Shown in pieces: positions 63,923 to 64,000 of a stretch of DNA of 64,000 nt (position 1 is the first letter of the stretch; every line of letters starts with the position of its first letter). Both the position numbers and the translations under genes were made by a program. Origin of the DNA: Methanobacterium sp. UBA294 (lineage in GTDB: Archaea > Methanobacteriota > Methanobacteria > Methanobacteriales > Methanobacteriaceae); NCBI GenBank assembly GCA_002494495.1, contig DACB01000016.1, positions 1 to 64,000 on the forward strand, read 5' to 3'. The notes under the pieces were generated by a model, which saw only the letters and a program-made list of their open reading frames with translations, ran no database searches and was not told the origin of the DNA.

Positions 63923-64000
63923 TCGTTATCACCAATGAATTTATAATAGGCTGATTATTTTAATAATCTGTATTTAGTAGATAATAAATCTATTTTTTAT

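Overview
The window reads as a chromosomal segment of a methanogenic archaeon of the order Methanobacteriales, most likely a mesophilic Methanobacterium-type organism. The support is gene content: archaeal TBP, CDC48/VAT, Pelota, FEN1, NurA-HerA-Mre11-Rad50, an archaeosine synthase-like protein, homocitrate synthase AksA with a homoaconitase large subunit (coenzyme B precursor route), a geranylgeranyl reductase for archaeal lipids, and a trpEGCFBAD operon divergent from a TrpY-type repressor, the arrangement known from Methanothermobacter. The DNA is AT-rich. Most genes have strong GGAGG or GGTGA ribosome sites, and TTG and GTG starts are common.

Layout. 0.1-5.3 kb (+): metG, a DUF530-like gene, a double-HTH protein and a GlcNAc-1-phosphate transferase-like membrane enzyme. 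5.3-6.3 kb (-): two type IV pilin-like proteins. 6.5-9.2 kb (+): a THUMP protein, an unknown membrane protein, an unknown Cys-containing protein and a TIGR00304-like membrane protein. 9.2-19.3 kb (-): galE, then the end-resection operon nurA-herA-mre11-rad50 plus a winged-helix gene, then hypC with an MFS exporter. 19.7-21.7 kb (+): a disulfide oxidoreductase-like flavoprotein and a GNAT acetyltransferase. 21.8-29.9 kb (-): a cell-surface or cell-wall sugar region (epimerase, short adenylate-forming protein, nucleotide-sugar dehydrogenase, two MurG-like glycosyltransferases of which one is broken, and a MraY-like transferase), then pelota. 30-34.2 kb (+): a small conserved protein, prephenate dehydrogenase and CDC48. 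34.4-43 kb: CPBP protease, adenosyl/inosylhomocysteine hydrolase, a DUF2119-like protein, then aksA-hacA-DUF98-fen1 and a CYTH gene on the minus strand. 43.2-45.7 kb (+): tbp and a SerB-coiled-coil fusion. 45.9-53.1 kb: trpY and trpEGCFBAD. 53.4-64 kb: tRNA-Ile(GAT), adenylate kinase, a DUF59 protein, ArcS-like protein, a Cys-rich FMN glutamate-synthase-like protein with a rubredoxin-ThDP fusion enzyme, a UbiA enzyme, ferredoxin plus geranylgeranyl reductase, a radical SAM/SPASM enzyme with a 53-residue Cys-rich peptide gene, a 45-residue small gene with its own hairpin, and Hsp20.

The items most worth a second look are: (1) the radical SAM/SPASM enzyme followed directly by a short Cys-rich peptide gene, which looks like a peptide-modification system; (2) the rubredoxin domain fused to a pyruvate-oxidase/acetolactate-synthase-like enzyme, next to a flavoprotein with a ten-cysteine N-terminus; (3) nurA, whose conserved frame including the catalytic Asp extends about 72 codons upstream of any ATG/GTG/TTG; (4) a tandem MurG-like duplicate broken by two single-base homopolymer losses; and (5) several short tandem-repeat arrays in promoter regions. 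No CRISPR array, insertion sequence, rRNA or provirus was seen.
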